From Myxococcales bacterium (GTDB lineage Bacteria; Myxococcota_A; UBA9042; GCA-2863065): a stretch of DNA of 64,000 nt. This document shows positions 55,607 to 64,000 of this stretch, piece by piece. A program made the position numbers and the translations under genes. Within the stretch, counting starts at the first letter, position 1; every line of letters starts with the position of its first letter. Under the pieces are notes generated by a model that worked only from the letters and a program-made list of their open reading frames with translations, made no database searches and was not told where the DNA came from. The stretch spans positions 1 through 64,000 of the forward strand of contig JADMJS010000378.1 of NCBI GenBank assembly GCA_018780435.1, written 5' to 3'.

Positions 55607-56105
55607 GGGCGAGGCCGGGGATGGCGGTCTGGAGGCTCGTCCAGAGGTGGTCGCGGCGCTGCCGTCGGCGCTCGGCGCTGCGCGTGAGATTGCGGCCGGA
55701 CAGGTCGCAGGCGACGCCGAGGCCTACGCGGTAGGCGACGCCCTCGGTGGCGCGGCGCAGGCCGTGCTCGTCGCCGAGGGCGAAGGGGGCGATGGGGGTG
55801 CCGCGGCGAACGTGGAGGGCGCCGACCAGCTCTTGCGCGTAGAGCTCGTGGTCGGCGGTCGACAGCAGGTCGACGTCCAAATGCCCAACCGAGACGGGCA
55901 CTTCAGCGATGAAATGGGCGGCGTCCGAGAGGATCTGGCCACCGACGATGTGGGCCTGAACGGAGAGCTCGGCGGCACGACGGCAGACCCCCGTGAGTCC
56001 GGTTGCGCGAGCAGCAACTGAACGCCACCTGTCGCGGCTCAATTGGCCACGTCGGCGTGGGACACCGTCATGGGGTCGTGCTGGTCGTGCCCTGATCCAT
56101 CGCAA
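55599..56105 (-). CDS. Hypothetical protein
   Basis: Best-looking frame in this gap: ELSVQAHIVGGQILSDAAHFIAEVPVSVGHLDVDLLSTADHELYAQELVGALHVRRGTPIAPFALGDEHGLRRATEG. Confidence 0.35.
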   Translation of the reverse strand: MRWIRARPARPHDGVPRRRGQLSRDRWRSVAARATGLTGVCRRAAELSVQAHIVGGQILSDAAHFIAEVPVSVGHLDVDLLSTADHELYAQELVGALHVRRGTPIAPFALGDEHGLRRATEGVAYRVGLGVACDLSGRNLTRSAERRRQRRDHLWTSLQTAIPGLARR

Positions 56106-56120
56106 CTGCAGCGGCGGAGT

Positions 56121-57572
56121 CTACGCGGCCGTCGCGCTGTGACTTGGCAGCCAGACCCGCAGTTCTGCCCCACCCAAAGGGGCCGTCGCGATGACGATAC
56201 GGCCGCCGTGCCGCTCGACGATGCGACGGGTGATCGCGAGCCCCAGCCCGATGCCGCCCCGGTCCCGCGAACGGCTGCGGTCGAGGCGCTCGAAGGGCTG
56301 CAAGACACGCTCACGAGCTGCTTCCGGGATCCCCAGACCATCGTCTCGAACGATGACGAGCACCCCTCCCTCCTCGGCACTCGCGAAGACCTCCACATGC
56401 TCACGGCCGTAGTCGAGCGCGTTTCGGACGACGTTCTCGAGCGCCCTCCCGAGCTGGCGAGGCTCGCCGTGAAATACGAGGCCCGACGCGACGGTCACTT
56501 GGACCGAGAGGGGACGTTCGCAAGCAAACTGCTCCGCCGCGACGAGGTCGGGTAAGAAAGGCTCTGCTGGGATGGCAACTGCATGGATCGCGGCACCATC
56601 GGCTTCGACCCACTGTACGAGCTCCGAAGACAGCGCGTCGAGCTCCGTGATCTCGCCGGCAAGGGCATCAACCCGTGATCGATGTGCGTCCTCCGATGAG
56701 GACGTCGCCAAGAGTTCAAGTTGAAAGCGCATGCGCGATAGCGGAGTCCCGATCTCGTGGGAGACGGCTTCGAGCAACTCTTTTCGCGCTTCGAAGAGCC
56801 GTTCGAGGCGTTCAGCGCAGCGGTTCAGCGCCACCGGCAGGCCGCCGAGAGTGTCAGCGCGTGGCACCGGAACTCGCGCGGAGAAGTCACCGGCGGCCAG
56901 CGCGTTCAAGGCCGTCTCGACGCGGCGAATACGCCGAATGAGCGGGATCCCGACGATGAGGCTCGCCACCAACACGACGACCAACATGAGCCCGATGAGG
57001 ACGGGGGGTGGCCCCTGGAAAGGCATCCGCCGCCCGGCCGGAGCCCTCGGGCCGACGACCATCAATCGTTGCCCGTCGCCGATATCGACGCTGATGTCGG
57101 CATAGCCGGGCGCCCCCAGACTGGCGATGAGGTCATCCGGCATGCCGGGCGGCAATAGGGGCGGTTCCGGAATACTCGGATGAAAAGGCGGCGGCGGTGG
57201 GAGAGGGCCGCGAGCAGGTCCCAACCCACCCCTGGCCGGCGGGGCGTCGATGCCACCCGGGTTGGCTCTCTCCGGAGTCGGGGTCTCTGCCGCCTGTGGG
57301 GTGGCCGCAGGCGGCTGTATTGCCGTGTCCCCCTCCATCAACTGTAGTGGCACCGCCACAGCACTCTGAAGATGCGACAGCCGCACGGCGCGTTCCGATG
57401 GGCGTAGTGCGCGTAGTTCAGCGGCGACCGCTTCGACGTCGGCCTTCAGCGCGATGTGAAGGGCGGACCGGACGTCGTTCTCGAATCGATTGAACCAAAG
57501 CTCAATCGGGATGAGCCCGACGATGAACGCCACGAAGACCGACAGCGCAATGCGGAGCAGCAGCGGCATCAT
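56121..57572 (-). CDS. Sensor histidine kinase (HAMP, HisKA, HATPase)
   Basis: RKELLEAVSHEIGTPLSRMRFQLELL; NVVRNALDYGREHVEV; VRDDGLGIPEAARERVLQPFERLDRSRSRDRGGIGLGLAI. Confidence 0.96.
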   Translation of the reverse strand: MMPLLLRIALSVFVAFIVGLIPIELWFNRFENDVRSALHIALKADVEAVAAELRALRPSERAVRLSHLQSAVAVPLQLMEGDTAIQPPAATPQAAETPTPERANPGGIDAPPARGGLGPARGPLPPPPPFHPSIPEPPLLPPGMPDDLIASLGAPGYADISVDIGDGQRLMVVGPRAPAGRRMPFQGPPPVLIGLMLVVVLVASLIVGIPLIRRIRRVETALNALAAGDFSARVPVPRADTLGGLPVALNRCAERLERLFEARKELLEAVSHEIGTPLSRMRFQLELLATSSSEDAHRSRVDALAGEITELDALSSELVQWVEADGAAIHAVAIPAEPFLPDLVAAEQFACERPLSVQVTVASGLVFHGEPRQLGRALENVVRNALDYGREHVEVFASAEEGGVLVIVRDDGLGIPEAARERVLQPFERLDRSRSRDRGGIGLGLAITRRIVERHGGRIVIATAPLGGAELRVWLPSHSATAA

Positions 57573-58261
57573 GCGCGTCTCGCCAGAAGGTACCCCGCGC
57601 CACGAATGCTCTTGATCTCGCTCGGATCGAGTCCGGCCCGCGCCAGCTTGCGCCGGATATGCGAGAGGTGAATGTCAACGCCGCGGTCGAGCCCGTCATA
57701 GCGCGAGCCGACGCCGACTTCGTAGAGTTCGTCTCGTGTCACGACCTCGCCTGCCCGCGATGCCAGGACCCAGAGGAGATTGAACTCGAGGGTCGTGAGC
57801 TCGAGGCGCTCATTGCCAACGAGGACCTCGCGGGACGAGCGATCGATGGAGAGGTTGCCGACGACATGCCGGGACACCTCAGGCGATGTCGCGTTGCCGG
57901 TGCGACGAAGCACACTGCGGACGCGCGCGAGCAGGAGCCGGGGTTCGACTGGCTTCGTCACATAGTCGTCGGCGCCGAGTTCGAGGCCTACCACCTGATC
58001 CACCTCCGATTTGTTGGCGGTGAGTATGAGGATGCCGCCACTGAATCGCGGCCGCGCTTGACGCAATACTTCAAGCCCACTGAGCCCAGGGAGGTTCAGA
58101 TCGAGCAGCACGAGCTGGGGAGGCGCGCGCTCGATTCGGGACAGCGCCTCCCGGCCGTCGGTGACGAGCTGTACCGCAAATCCGCTCATCGTCAGATAGT
58201 CGAGAAGGAGCGAACCGAGCCGGGGATCGTCTTCGACAATCATGATGGACGCGAGAGTCAT
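57569..58261 (-). CDS. OmpR-family response regulator
   Basis: MIVEDDPRLGSLLLDYLTMSGF...LVLLDLNLPGLSGLEVLRQ...VVTRDELYEVGVGSRYDGLDRGVDIHLSHIRRKL. Confidence 0.97.
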   Translation of the reverse strand: MTLASIMIVEDDPRLGSLLLDYLTMSGFAVQLVTDGREALSRIERAPPQLVLLDLNLPGLSGLEVLRQARPRFSGGILILTANKSEVDQVVGLELGADDYVTKPVEPRLLLARVRSVLRRTGNATSPEVSRHVVGNLSIDRSSREVLVGNERLELTTLEFNLLWVLASRAGEVVTRDELYEVGVGSRYDGLDRGVDIHLSHIRRKLARAGLDPSEIKSIRGAGYLLARRA

Positions 58262-58902
58262 GGGATGGCCGTCCGCGTCATGGCGGGCGCCACGGGCGCT
58301 TCTGTGGGCGCTGGCGCTGCCGCCGCAAAGACCACCTGCAGCTCAGCCGCGTCGCGAACGAGGTCGAGCCGACGAACGGTAACCGACGACACTTCCGCTC
58401 CGAGCCGCTTCGAGAGGTCGGCCAGGAGGGCGGCACGCACCCGCGGACCGAGTAGGTCGGTGCGGTCGTAGACGAGCGAGACCGTCTCCACCCCCGCGCG
58501 TCGCCGTGCGCCCAGGACGAACACGGCGACCAGGAGCAAGGTGAGCACGAAGGCCACTTGGAGCATGAGCTCCAGAGTGGTGGCGACGGCGGAGAGCATG
58601 GCGATCCCGATGACGGCGAAGAGTACGGTGAGGTCACGGCCTTGCATCGACTCGGTACGATAGCGCAGGACGCCGAATACGCCGAAGAGGCCGAGACCGA
58701 GGCCGACGTCGATGCGCACGAGTGAGAGCGTGCCGACCACCGAGAACACGACGAGGTTCAGGACCCAGAGGGTGAAGCTGGCGTCGCTGTCCCGAGTGCC
58801 GCGTCCGTAGACGGCGAGGAGCAGCAGAAAGGTCGCGATCGCGTCGAGCGTGATACGTGGGATGAGCCCCGCCAATATTTCAACGATGGCGTCAGTACTC
58901 AT
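58258..58902 (-). CDS. DUF4956 domain-containing membrane protein
   Basis: LGLFGVFGVLRYRTESMQGRDLTVLFAVIGIAMLSAVATTLE. Confidence 0.93.
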   Translation of the reverse strand: MSTDAIVEILAGLIPRITLDAIATFLLLLAVYGRGTRDSDASFTLWVLNLVVFSVVGTLSLVRIDVGLGLGLFGVFGVLRYRTESMQGRDLTVLFAVIGIAMLSAVATTLELMLQVAFVLTLLLVAVFVLGARRRAGVETVSLVYDRTDLLGPRVRAALLADLSKRLGAEVSSVTVRRLDLVRDAAELQVVFAAAAPAPTEAPVAPAMTRTAIP

Positions 58903-60593
58903 GGGTCGGCGTCGATGGCTGTCTTGATGGCTGCATGCCGTGAAGTCACATGGTCGATGAGATCAGCGACCGAACCGCTGAACGCGGCCGCACTCGTGAG
59001 CTGGGTGTAAGGCGCCACTTCCTCGAGCACATGGGGCTCGATGAGCGCGTGCAGCTCCTCGGCGCGGTCTGAGAACGCGTCGATGTCGTAGGCTCCCTGA
59101 AGCGTCAGAGACAGTTCGTCCTTGAACATCTCAAGGTAGACGACGTCGTCGAGGAGGAATCGGATGAGCGGCCATTGGTCGGTTGTGTTTTCGTACAGGA
59201 CCGAGTTGCTCCCGCCCATTCCCAAATCGGAGCCCAAGGACATGTTGTTGTCCCACGGTATCCACACGAGGACGCCGTCGTTGTACAGATAGTAGTTGTG
59301 CGCCATCGCGCCGTAGGTGTCCCAGTTCACGATGGCGGTATTGACCGCGAGATAGCGGAGGAAGCCCGACACGTCGAACGTGGCTTCGAGGCCGGCACGC
59401 CATGCGTCGGCGTCCGTGCGATCGGAGTGCAGCGCCGTGATCGCCGACTCGACGTCGCTGAAGTCGGCGACCTTCTCGTTGTTCTTCTTCTCGAAACCGG
59501 CTTCATTGAAGACGGTCCAGTCTGCGCCTGTTCCGTCGGGTTTGTATAGGTTGCGGTCGCGGTCTCCGAAGATCCGCTCCATCATCACGTCGGATGGGTC
59601 TTCGATGACCGTATAGAGACCGGCGTAGACCGGGTCTTCGCCGACATCGAGCATCACGCGATAGAAGGCCGTTCGGGCCGACGGGACGCCCGCGTCGGCG
59701 AACACCTCACCCGCGAGCGTGTCTCGCAGATAGGAGGCGTCGGAATAGCCGGGAGAGAAGGTCAACTTTCGAAAGCCGTGGAGACGTTGGTTCTTCGTCG
59801 AGGGGCGTTCGTCTTCGAACTTGTCGAAGTCCAGTCGAAACGGGAGCTTGCTGATGCCTGCCGACCACGACGACGCCAGCGAGGAGTTGCCCTTGTAGCG
59901 AAAGCCGACGTGCTCGAGCGTGACATCACCGTAGGTGACCGTCGCCGGGACCCACATCGGATCCCGGGCAAGAAGATCGATAGCCCCACCGCCACCGCCG
60001 GGTGGGCCCCCACCCGGGAATCCTCCATCGGGGATGCCACCATCGGGGATGGCACCATCGGGGATTCCACCGCCAGGGATACCACCGCCGGGCCCGCCAC
60101 CGCCGGGGCCAAAGCCGCCGACCCCGAACTCACCTGCGAGCTCATTCATGTCGGCGGTCATGGCTGCGACATCCTCGGCGGTGATGGAGACGGTGATAGT
60201 GCGAACCACGTCACCATCGAAGAGTGCGGCGTAGTCGGCTTCGGTACCGTCGGCGGCGCCATCAGGATCTTCGCCGTCGCCGGGCGCGTCGGAAGCGCCG
60301 TCCACGGTCCCGTCGACGGCGAGGCCGTTCGCGTCATCCCCATCACCGGCGCCGGGAGTTGCCGAATCGTCGCCCGAGTCCGGCGCACCATGGTGTGCGT
60401 CGCCATGTCCGGAGTCACTGTCGGTCGCCGATGCACCGCTTTCGGCCGACTGACAGGCAGCGACCGCCGCGAGCGCTGCGGCGAGTCGAGTGAGTCTGAA
60501 AGCGACGCCGAGGCTGAAGGGACGTCTCAGTGCGCCAGGAGTCAGGGGCAAGTCCGAAACGGCACGGGTCACGTAGGACGAACACGACGACAT
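58899..60593 (-). CDS. CotH kinase family lipoprotein
   Basis: VTYGDVTLEHVGFRYKGNSSLASSWSAGISKLPFRLDFDKF...YADASYLRDTLAGEVFADAGVPSARTAFYRV...YNDGVLVWIPWDNNMSLG; acidic and Gly/Pro repeat linkers. Confidence 0.95.
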   Translation of the reverse strand: MSSCSSYVTRAVSDLPLTPGALRRPFSLGVAFRLTRLAAALAAVAACQSAESGASATDSDSGHGDAHHGAPDSGDDSATPGAGDGDDANGLAVDGTVDGASDAPGDGEDPDGAADGTEADYAALFDGDVVRTITVSITAEDVAAMTADMNELAGEFGVGGFGPGGGGPGGGIPGGGIPDGAIPDGGIPDGGFPGGGPPGGGGGAIDLLARDPMWVPATVTYGDVTLEHVGFRYKGNSSLASSWSAGISKLPFRLDFDKFEDERPSTKNQRLHGFRKLTFSPGYSDASYLRDTLAGEVFADAGVPSARTAFYRVMLDVGEDPVYAGLYTVIEDPSDVMMERIFGDRDRNLYKPDGTGADWTVFNEAGFEKKNNEKVADFSDVESAITALHSDRTDADAWRAGLEATFDVSGFLRYLAVNTAIVNWDTYGAMAHNYYLYNDGVLVWIPWDNNMSLGSDLGMGGSNSVLYENTTDQWPLIRFLLDDVVYLEMFKDELSLTLQGAYDIDAFSDRAEELHALIEPHVLEEVAPYTQLTSAAAFSGSVADLIDHVTSRHAAIKTAIDADP

Positions 60594-60653
60594 GAAACTA
60601 CCTCCACGGTTAAACTATTACCAGATCTGACCATCTTAAGTACGATACGGTAA

Positions 60654-61583
60654 CTATGCTGATTCAAAGTACCCGACCCTCGAGAGTCGATGAGCGAGCC
60701 GAAGCCCGTCTCGAAATCGGTGGTGTGGAAGAGTCGTGTGCGTGAGCGTCATGCCCATCGCGTACTTCGAGAAGCTCGTGCGCACAGCCCGACATTGGCG
60801 CAATACGTCGAGTGTCGGCGACGTGCCTCGGTGCGCTCGTTTCCTCTCGACGATGATGACGCCATCGAGAGCCATGGGCGAGGCGCTCCGAATGAAGGCC
60901 GTGCCTGGGGTCGGGTCGAATCCCAACCCCGAGTCGATCGTGAGACGTTCGGTCGGCATTGCCGAGTCGACGAATGTGAGTCTATCGTAGGCGACATCGA
61001 GCACGGGACACCAGAGTCCGGCTGACAGCCCGACCTGATCGGCGAGCTGCGAGAGAGCGAGCGTGATCCCCTGCGCGTCGAGACGTTCGACGCGCACACG
61101 ATGCTTCTCCGTGCGTCCGTTTCCCGACTTTCGCTTGACCTCGAGGAACGTGAGACCCGTCGTTTCGTAGGTACGAAGTCTGACTTTGACTCGTGGCAGG
61201 ACGCCCCGTCGATGATCATGAAAACATCGCAACTGGAGCGTGTCGAAATACCGAGAGAGATAAGGCTGTCGAACGCGTCCGCCGACGGAGACGGCAACGT
61301 GAGAGCGGCCGAGCGCCGTGAGCAGGGCCGGGAGGGCCCCCGTCGGCAGGAGGAACTTCTCGTCGATTCGGGAAAAGAGGGCATCGACCTTCAGGTCACA
61401 CAGTGGAATCACAGGCAGCAGGAGGCCCTGAAGGTCGATGCCGAGTGCCGAGCCAAAACCGAGTTCAGCGCCGTTCATGGACGAGGCACGCGGCAGCGCG
61501 CCCAACGACGAACGGACCTGTCCGGAGGAGGAAGCGAGGATGTCGAGACGCCCAGGGGGAGTAGCAGGAGGTGAGAGCAGCAT
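60654..61583 (-). CDS. VTC-domain (polyphosphate polymerase-like) protein
   Basis: RIDEKFLLPTGALPALLTAL...QPYLSRYFDTLQLRCFHDHRRGVLPRVKVRLRTYETTGLTFLEVKRKSGNGRTEKHRV...GVIIVERKR. Confidence 0.92.
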   Translation of the reverse strand: MLLSPPATPPGRLDILASSSGQVRSSLGALPRASSMNGAELGFGSALGIDLQGLLLPVIPLCDLKVDALFSRIDEKFLLPTGALPALLTALGRSHVAVSVGGRVRQPYLSRYFDTLQLRCFHDHRRGVLPRVKVRLRTYETTGLTFLEVKRKSGNGRTEKHRVRVERLDAQGITLALSQLADQVGLSAGLWCPVLDVAYDRLTFVDSAMPTERLTIDSGLGFDPTPGTAFIRSASPMALDGVIIVERKRAHRGTSPTLDVLRQCRAVRTSFSKYAMGMTLTHTTLPHHRFRDGLRLAHRLSRVGYFESA

Positions 61584-61919
61584 GTGACATCCTCGTCGTT
61601 GCTGACGCCCCGTTTGATGACATCGCCCGGCCCCCTGGGAGATCCAGCCTGGGAGATCGGCTGGCAGGGTTACGGGTGATCGTGAATCGGGACATCGAGG
61701 GATTCCCGCTCGGCACCGCGTCAGCAAATCAGAATCACCGCCGCCGTTCCGTCACAGAAGCTCCACAGTTTCGTTGCGAAGTGTAGATGCGCCGCCTCGG
61801 CGTCCCGCCCCCCTTGGCGAGCCCGGGCGTCGACGGCAGACCGGCCGAGGCCGTCACCCGCCGCGTCATGTGAGCCGCCGCTCCGGCTCGACGAGGGGGT
61901 CGACCCTGAAGGCGACTTC

Positions 61920-62489
61920 TCAGCCGGACACGTTGCCGATCGCGGAGTTGATCATCTGTGCGAGCGCGCTGAAGTCGGGCGGACCGTCCGAGCTGTTGGA
62001 TTTGTAAGCGTCCGCGGCCCTCTGGGCCTCTGACGTGCCACCCGGCGGCGGGCCACCGTGACCGCCTCCGGGTGGCGCGCCCCCCGGCGGTGGACCGTGC
62101 GGCCCCTTCCCGCCCTCCGGTGGTCGCGGCGGCGCGAGTTGGGAGGCATCACCGGACTTGGCGGCGGCTTCGAAGCGGTCAGCGAGGTCCGCGAGTGGCC
62201 CGGTACCGCCCGCCTCGCCCGCGGCCTCCCGGAGAGCATTGGCGATCTCGGTAGCGGCGACCGTGAAGGCCTCCGGGTCCGATTCAGCGAGATCTTGGAG
62301 CTTCCCGACCGCGTTCGACAGCTCCGCGATACCGGGAGGCGCGGATGCACCCGATCGAGTCGCGGAAGAGCGGGAGGCGCCTACCCCGGATTGAGACGAT
62401 TCGGTAGACGAGACAGCTGACGCAGTGGTGGACGTACTCGTACCGACGAGAGAACGGACGCTGGCTGAGCTGAGTGCTGTGATGTTCAT
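61920..62489 (-). CDS. Gly/Pro-rich hypothetical protein at head of CotH/VTC operon
   Basis: MNITALSSASVRSLVGTSTSTTASAVSS...GPHGPPPGGAPPGGGHGGPPPGGTSEAQRAADAYKSNSSDGPPDFSALAQMINSAIG. Confidence 0.75.
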   Translation of the reverse strand: MNITALSSASVRSLVGTSTSTTASAVSSTESSQSGVGASRSSATRSGASAPPGIAELSNAVGKLQDLAESDPEAFTVAATEIANALREAAGEAGGTGPLADLADRFEAAAKSGDASQLAPPRPPEGGKGPHGPPPGGAPPGGGHGGPPPGGTSEAQRAADAYKSNSSDGPPDFSALAQMINSAIGNVSG

Positions 62490-62700
62490 GATGGCTCCTC
62501 GTGCTGGACCTCCAGACACGCTGGGACCTACGGGCCCGAAGGCCGCGCCCCTGAGCTTTCAATTGTTGGGAATCGTTGCCTCGAGGTGGGCTCGACGACG
62601 TGGAGATTGAGCGTACGCCGCGCCAGTCCGTCCAGGGCGGGGATGCAGTGCGAGGCAAATCGATTGAATAGTCACTCGATGCACCCGCCCCTGGGTCGAG

Positions 62701-63325
62701 TCATTCTTTGCTTCGGGCGGGTGGCGGGGGCCCACCCCGCCGCTGGGACGCGCGCTTCGGACGGGTCGGGGTCGGAGGGTGCTCCAGGTCCGACGCATCG
62801 AGCCACTCCCGTTCGTTTCGGTAGAGCTCGAGGAAGGTCCCGGCCGCGAGTGCGCCGCGAATCCGCGCCATCAGGTCCAGCCAGAAGTGCAGGTTGTGTT
62901 GGCCGATAAGGGTCCAGGCCAAAGGCTCGCGGGCGGCGTAGAGGTGCCGCACGTAGGCTCGGGTGTAGCGCCGACACACCGGGCACGTGCAGCCCGCGTC
63001 GAGCGGCGTCTCGTGCTCGGCGTAGACGCCACGCCGGAGGTCGACCCGGCCCACGCGGGTGTAGGCGCGCCCGCGTTGCGCCATTGCGGTGGGCAAGATG
63101 CAGTCGAAGAGGTCCACGCCGCGGTGCACGCCTTCGAGGAGGTCGAGGGGCGTCCCGACGCCCATGAGATACCGAGGTCGGTCCGCGGGGAGGCGTTCAC
63201 AGACGATGGCGGTCTGGGCCTCGCGTTGCTCGCGCGACTCGCCGACGGCGAGCCCCCCCGATGGCGTAGCCGTCGAAGCCCATGTCCGTGAGCACGGCCG
63301 CGCTCTGTCGGCGGAGCTCCTCGTA
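62701..63325 (-). pseudogene. tgt: Queuine tRNA-ribosyltransferase, 5' part missing in window (truncated at the 663-bp repeat junction)
   Basis: Minus-strand reading from junction: YEELRRQSAAVLTDMGFDGYAIGGLAVGESREQREAQTAIVCERLPADRPRYLMGVGTPLDLLEGVHRGVDLFDCILPTAMAQRGRAYTRVG...CTCPVCRRYTRAYVRHL; no N-terminal half present. Confidence 0.92.
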
Positions 63326-63987
63326 GCAGTTCTACCTGTACGCGCCGGGGAACTACATCGACGTCCTGCCGGGCGAGAAGGTGAAGCTCGAGTGCGTCTA
63401 CGACAACAGCGCCGCGAACCAGCCCTACGTGAACGGGGAGCAGGCGAGCCCGAAGCTCGTGACCTGGGGCGAAGGCACCCGCGACGAGATGTGTCTCAAC
63501 TACGTCATCGTAAAGCGCCCTTATCTCGAAGACGACGGCTCGAAGACCTGCCCCGGCTTCAAGGGCTGCCAGCTCGCCTGCGACCCCGGCGACGTCATGT
63601 GCCTGCTCCAGTGCTCCTACTACGCCGGCCTCGACTGCTTCGGCTGCGTGCTCGACGCCGTGAGCCCGTGCGCGCAAGCGAACTGCCCGGCCGAGGGGCT
63701 CGGCGTCGTGACCTGCATGAACGGCTGCGAGGGCGACCAGCTCGGCTGTCTCGTCACAGACTGCCGCCCGCAGCTCGACACGCTCTACGCGTGCCTCGAG
63801 CCGGCCATCGAGAGCGGCATCTGCGATGACGCGCTCGAGCAGTGTGATGTTCGGTACGGGGCGGAGTAGGAGTCAGCCCAGCCGCTACGGCGTCGTCCAA
63901 GTACACCGGACGGCCGATTTGGCCGGCCGTCGTGCCCCCTCCTCTTGCTGGGGCTGCCTGCCGAAATCAATCGAAGATCCTATCTGC
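63325..63987. repeat. 663-bp direct repeat, right copy (partial duplicate of the PHM-like lipoprotein gene 3' end; ORF 63381..63869)
   Basis: ORF 63381..63869 protein identical over 162 aa to end of 53665..55488. Confidence 0.95.
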
Positions 63988-64000
63988 CGCGACAACGCTG

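Noticed and set aside
1-64000. CRISPR arrays, rRNA, complete tRNA genes, prophage or transposase genes
   Set aside because: No regularly spaced repeats, no rRNA-like stretch and no integrase/transposase translation were recognised; the Asp/Gly codon repeats at 22-27 kb and 53.8-53.95 kb are protein repeats, not CRISPR.

Overview
GC-rich (approximately Myxococcota/deltaproteobacterial-like, by MopE repeats, a MYXO-CTERM-like tail and many Ser/Thr kinases and D/G/S-linker lipoproteins) chromosomal window with about 55 supportable genes. Main contents: a left-edge transglutaminase-like membrane protein; a DUF4143-type ATPase; a sterol desaturase; a FitAB/VapBC-type toxin-antitoxin pair; a persulfide/thiosulfate-handling block (rhodanese, DUF302, USP, two YeeE/YedE halves, two MBL persulfide-dioxygenase-like proteins, TauE/SafE); two Ser/Thr kinases; a ~3,470-aa surface protein with beta-helix, MopE and Ca-binding repeats; an AhpD-like gene interrupted by one in-frame TGA exactly at the catalytic CxxC (likely selenoprotein); an orphan D12 adenine methylase with DPPS in place of DPPY; a CDF transporter, gap, RMD1/DUF155 and hflX; a GMC oxidoreductase operon; an ECF sigma factor fused to a ZAS-like domain next to thioredoxin; and an HK-RR-DUF4956-CotH-VTC operon. 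The most notable non-annotation signals are (1) the CxxU AhpD-like selenoprotein candidate, (2) an HTH-ImmA/IrrE + PIN cassette bounded by 266-bp, ~99% identical direct repeats, (3) a 663-bp, nearly identical duplication that truncates tgt at the right end of the window, (4) two hairpin/MITE-like elements sharing one core stem-loop, and (5) two divergent members of an unnamed protein family flanking a kinase-ATPase. All family names are from reading translations by eye; no database search was run.
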